NCBI RefSeq assembly: GCF_018130465.1
Contig: NZ_JAFCKJ010000003.1
Location: forward strand, 806,001 to 870,000
Reading direction: 5' to 3'
DNA: 64,000 nt
DNA from: Bradyrhizobium canariense
GTDB lineage: Bacteria; Pseudomonadota; Alphaproteobacteria; Rhizobiales; Xanthobacteraceae
Shown: piece by piece, positions 61,417-64,000 of the stretch
Layout of the letters: each line of letters opens with the position of its first letter
How positions within the stretch are numbered: position 1 is the first letter of the stretch
Notes under the pieces: model-generated
Databases searched by the model: none
What the model was told of the DNA's origin: nothing
Seen by the model: the letters and a program-made list of their open reading frames with translations, nothing else
Made by a program: the position numbers and the translations under genes

Positions 61417-62730
61417 TCAGACCTGGTAGTAGCGCTTGGCGCGCTCGGCTGCGCGTGCGGCTGCCGCCTTCGGCGTCACCGAGCCCGACGCCGCCTCGGC
61501 GAACATGTCGACGACGACAAAATCGCCCATCACGGCGGCGGAGGCGTAGCCGAGATCGCCGGCAAAGCCGTTGTCGCGGCAGCGTTTCAGGCAGTCGCGA
61601 TACGGCGTGATCTTCGGGTCCGACGTCCACACCGGGTTGTCGTTGTAGGCCGGCAGCGGCGGCGACACGTAGCCGTTGGAGGAGACCTCCCAGGCGTCGT
61701 AGTTCGGCTTGTCCATCATGAACTTGATGTATTCCTTGACCGCCTTCGGATACTTCGAGTGCTTGTAGCCGTAATAGACGAGCACGTTCTGCTGCTCGGT
61801 CGACACGCCCACGGGACCGATCGGCATCGGCGCGTGGTTCATGTCCTTGGCAATTTCCTGCTGCTTCGGGTCGGTGGAGTTCTTGCCGACGGTCCAGATC
61901 GAGATGCCGTTCAGCGTCAGGCTGAGCTCGCCGTTGAGGAACGCCTTGTTGTTGTTCGAGTCATTCCACGACAGCACGCCGGGGATGAAGGTCTCGTAGA
62001 GCTGCTTGACGTATTCGAGCGCGGCGATCGTCTCCGGCGAGTCGATCACGACCTCGTTCTTGTCGTTGACGACCTTGCCGCCGAATGCCCACAGCGCCCA
62101 CTGGCACCAGCCGTTGGCGTCGCCCGTTGCGTGGCCGAGCGCGAAGCCGGCTGGCGTGTTGTTCTTCTTCAGCGCCTGGCAGAGCTTGAGGAAGCCGGCG
62201 GTGTCCTTGGGAAACTCATCGAAGCCGGCGGCCTTCACGTGGCTGATGCGGTAGTTTAGGCAGCCGCCGGTTGCGCCCTGCGGAATGGCGATCCAGCTGT
62301 TACCCTTCTTGCCGTAGCGTTCGGCAACCGGATACCAGCCGCCATACTGCGCGCCGAGATAGTCGGCGATGTCAGTCATGTCGATCAGCTTTTCCGGGAA
62401 TTTGTGCGGATCATCGAGCGTGCCGATGATCAGGTCGGGACCGGCGCCGACATTGGCGGCGACCGCAGCTTTGGGACGAATGTCCTCCCAGCTCTCGGCC
62501 TCGAGCTTGACCTTGACGCCGGTCTTCTCGGAGAACGCCTTGGTCTGCTCGGCGAATTTGTCGAACTCGGCCTGGATGAACTGCTTCCAGCGCAGCACCC
62601 GGATCGAGGCGTTCGGCTCGGGCGTGTTGGTCCACTCCGCCGCACGCACCGGGACGATGCCCGGGCCGGCCAGCAACGCTGCGCCACCCAGGCCGACTTT
62701 AAGCACACTTCGCCTGTCGAAATCGCTCAT
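61417..62730 (-). CDS. Carbohydrate ABC transporter substrate-binding protein (Tat-exported)
   Basis: A 437-residue family 1 binding protein. The N terminus SDFDRRSVLKVGLGGAALLAG is a twin-arginine (Tat) signal, followed by PVRAAEWTN with a probable cleavage site, so it would be exported folded. The mature part has the usual IRVLRWKQFIQAEFDKFAEQ start and DPKQQEIAKDMNHAPMPIGP core of CUT1 receptors. It presents a sugar or sugar acid to the permeases encoded downstream. Ligand unknown; the sugar-acid enzymes in the operon suggest an aldonate or uronate. Confidence 0.9.
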   Translation of the reverse strand: MSDFDRRSVLKVGLGGAALLAGPGIVPVRAAEWTNTPEPNASIRVLRWKQFIQAEFDKFAEQTKAFSEKTGVKVKLEAESWEDIRPKAAVAANVGAGPDLIIGTLDDPHKFPEKLIDMTDIADYLGAQYGGWYPVAERYGKKGNSWIAIPQGATGGCLNYRISHVKAAGFDEFPKDTAGFLKLCQALKKNNTPAGFALGHATGDANGWCQWALWAFGGKVVNDKNEVVIDSPETIAALEYVKQLYETFIPGVLSWNDSNNNKAFLNGELSLTLNGISIWTVGKNSTDPKQQEIAKDMNHAPMPIGPVGVSTEQQNVLVYYGYKHSKYPKAVKEYIKFMMDKPNYDAWEVSSNGYVSPPLPAYNDNPVWTSDPKITPYRDCLKRCRDNGFAGDLGYASAAVMGDFVVVDMFAEAASGSVTPKAAAARAAERAKRYYQV

Positions 62731-62753
62731 CGTTCTCTCCCTAAATTTTATAT

Positions 62754-62799
62754 TTGTATTGGGTCGTCTTGTATTGGGCAGTTCTGCTTGGGCAGTTCT
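62754..62799. repeat. Nested direct repeats upstream of the binding-protein gene
   Basis: TTGTATTGGG occurs at 62754 and 62769 (15-base period); TTGGGCAGTTCT at 62774 and 62788 (14-base period). They fill most of the gap between the ATPase and binding-protein genes. Role unknown; replication slippage or a protein-binding array. Confidence 0.5.
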
Positions 62800-62808
62800 T
62801 CGGCGTCG

Positions 62809-63870
<1,062 letters not shown>

Positions 63871-64000
63871 CTAGCTCCCTCCTCGAAAGTCCACGACGCC
63901 TCTCGCGCCGCGACCGTCTTGTTTTTTCAGACTTCACCAACCGAAGCCCCACCTTAGCGGGCGACATTGTCGGCAGTTTGTGCGGTTTTGGCAATTTGTC
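63871..64000. other. Promoter region of the sugar-acid operon
   Basis: Non-coding up to the right edge, with the ribosome-binding site of the ATPase gene at its left end. GACATTGTC (63963-63971) is a short palindrome, and AAATTGCC/GGCAGTTT-like elements surround it on the minus strand. I see no gene here. Confidence 0.4.

Overview
The window looks like a stretch of chromosome from a GC-rich alphaproteobacterium, most likely Bradyrhizobium or a close relative. The reasons are the protein families present (a complete valine-degradation cluster, many acyl-CoA enzymes, ABC and TRAP uptake systems with IclR, LysR and TetR regulators), the strong G/C bias at third codon positions, and at least nine extragenic palindromic repeats of the type common between Bradyrhizobium genes. 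I see no rRNA, tRNA, CRISPR array, insertion sequence or phage gene. Assignments come from reading the sequence only.

Layout. 1-10 kb: the end of an MFS exporter, rlmE, a Ppx/GppA phosphatase, an orphan CO-dehydrogenase-like large subunit, a hotdog-fold protein, a DUF188 protein, an ABC-F ATPase and a D-threonine aldolase-like enzyme. 10-19.5 kb: a minus-strand valine/branched-acid operon (mmsA, isobutyryl-CoA dehydrogenase, 3-hydroxyisobutyryl-CoA hydrolase, mmsB, an acyl-CoA synthetase, MaoC, SDR, flavoprotein) with a divergent LysR gene. 20.6-24.3 kb: a TetR gene with thioesterase, enoyl-CoA hydratase and thiolase. 24.4-30.4 kb: an MFS carrier, an OprB-like porin, a ZntB/CorA channel, and a divergent acetoacetate decarboxylase and patatin lipase. 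30.5-36 kb: an IclR regulator divergent from a class-V aminotransferase and a four-gene polar amino-acid ABC importer. 36-40.5 kb: a small secreted protein, then a two-gene module of a double-ATPase KaiC-like protein and a hybrid histidine kinase, behind a likely general-stress (EcfG) promoter.

40.7-51 kb: a GMC oxidoreductase, a 39-residue membrane peptide, an acyl-CoA carboxylase beta subunit and an IclR regulator on the minus strand, facing a stand-alone biotin carrier protein, a TAXI-type TRAP transporter (two genes) and a glutaminase fused to STAS and cyclic-nucleotide-binding domains. 51-56.8 kb: a MazG-like protein, a carboxymuconolactone decarboxylase-family protein, a 33-residue membrane peptide, and a CoA-transferase/thiolase-like/DUF35 operon whose thiolase lacks the usual nucleophilic cysteine. 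56.8-64 kb: a sugar-acid operon (UgpC-type ATPase, Tat-exported binding protein, two permeases, DenD-like dehydrogenase, KDG kinase-like protein, KDPG aldolase).

The parts most worth attention are the KaiC/kinase module with its EcfG promoter and degenerate receiver, the glutaminase-STAS-cNMP fusion behind a TAXI transporter, the split carboxylase around a shared IclR operator, and the Cys-less thiolase with its DUF35 partner.
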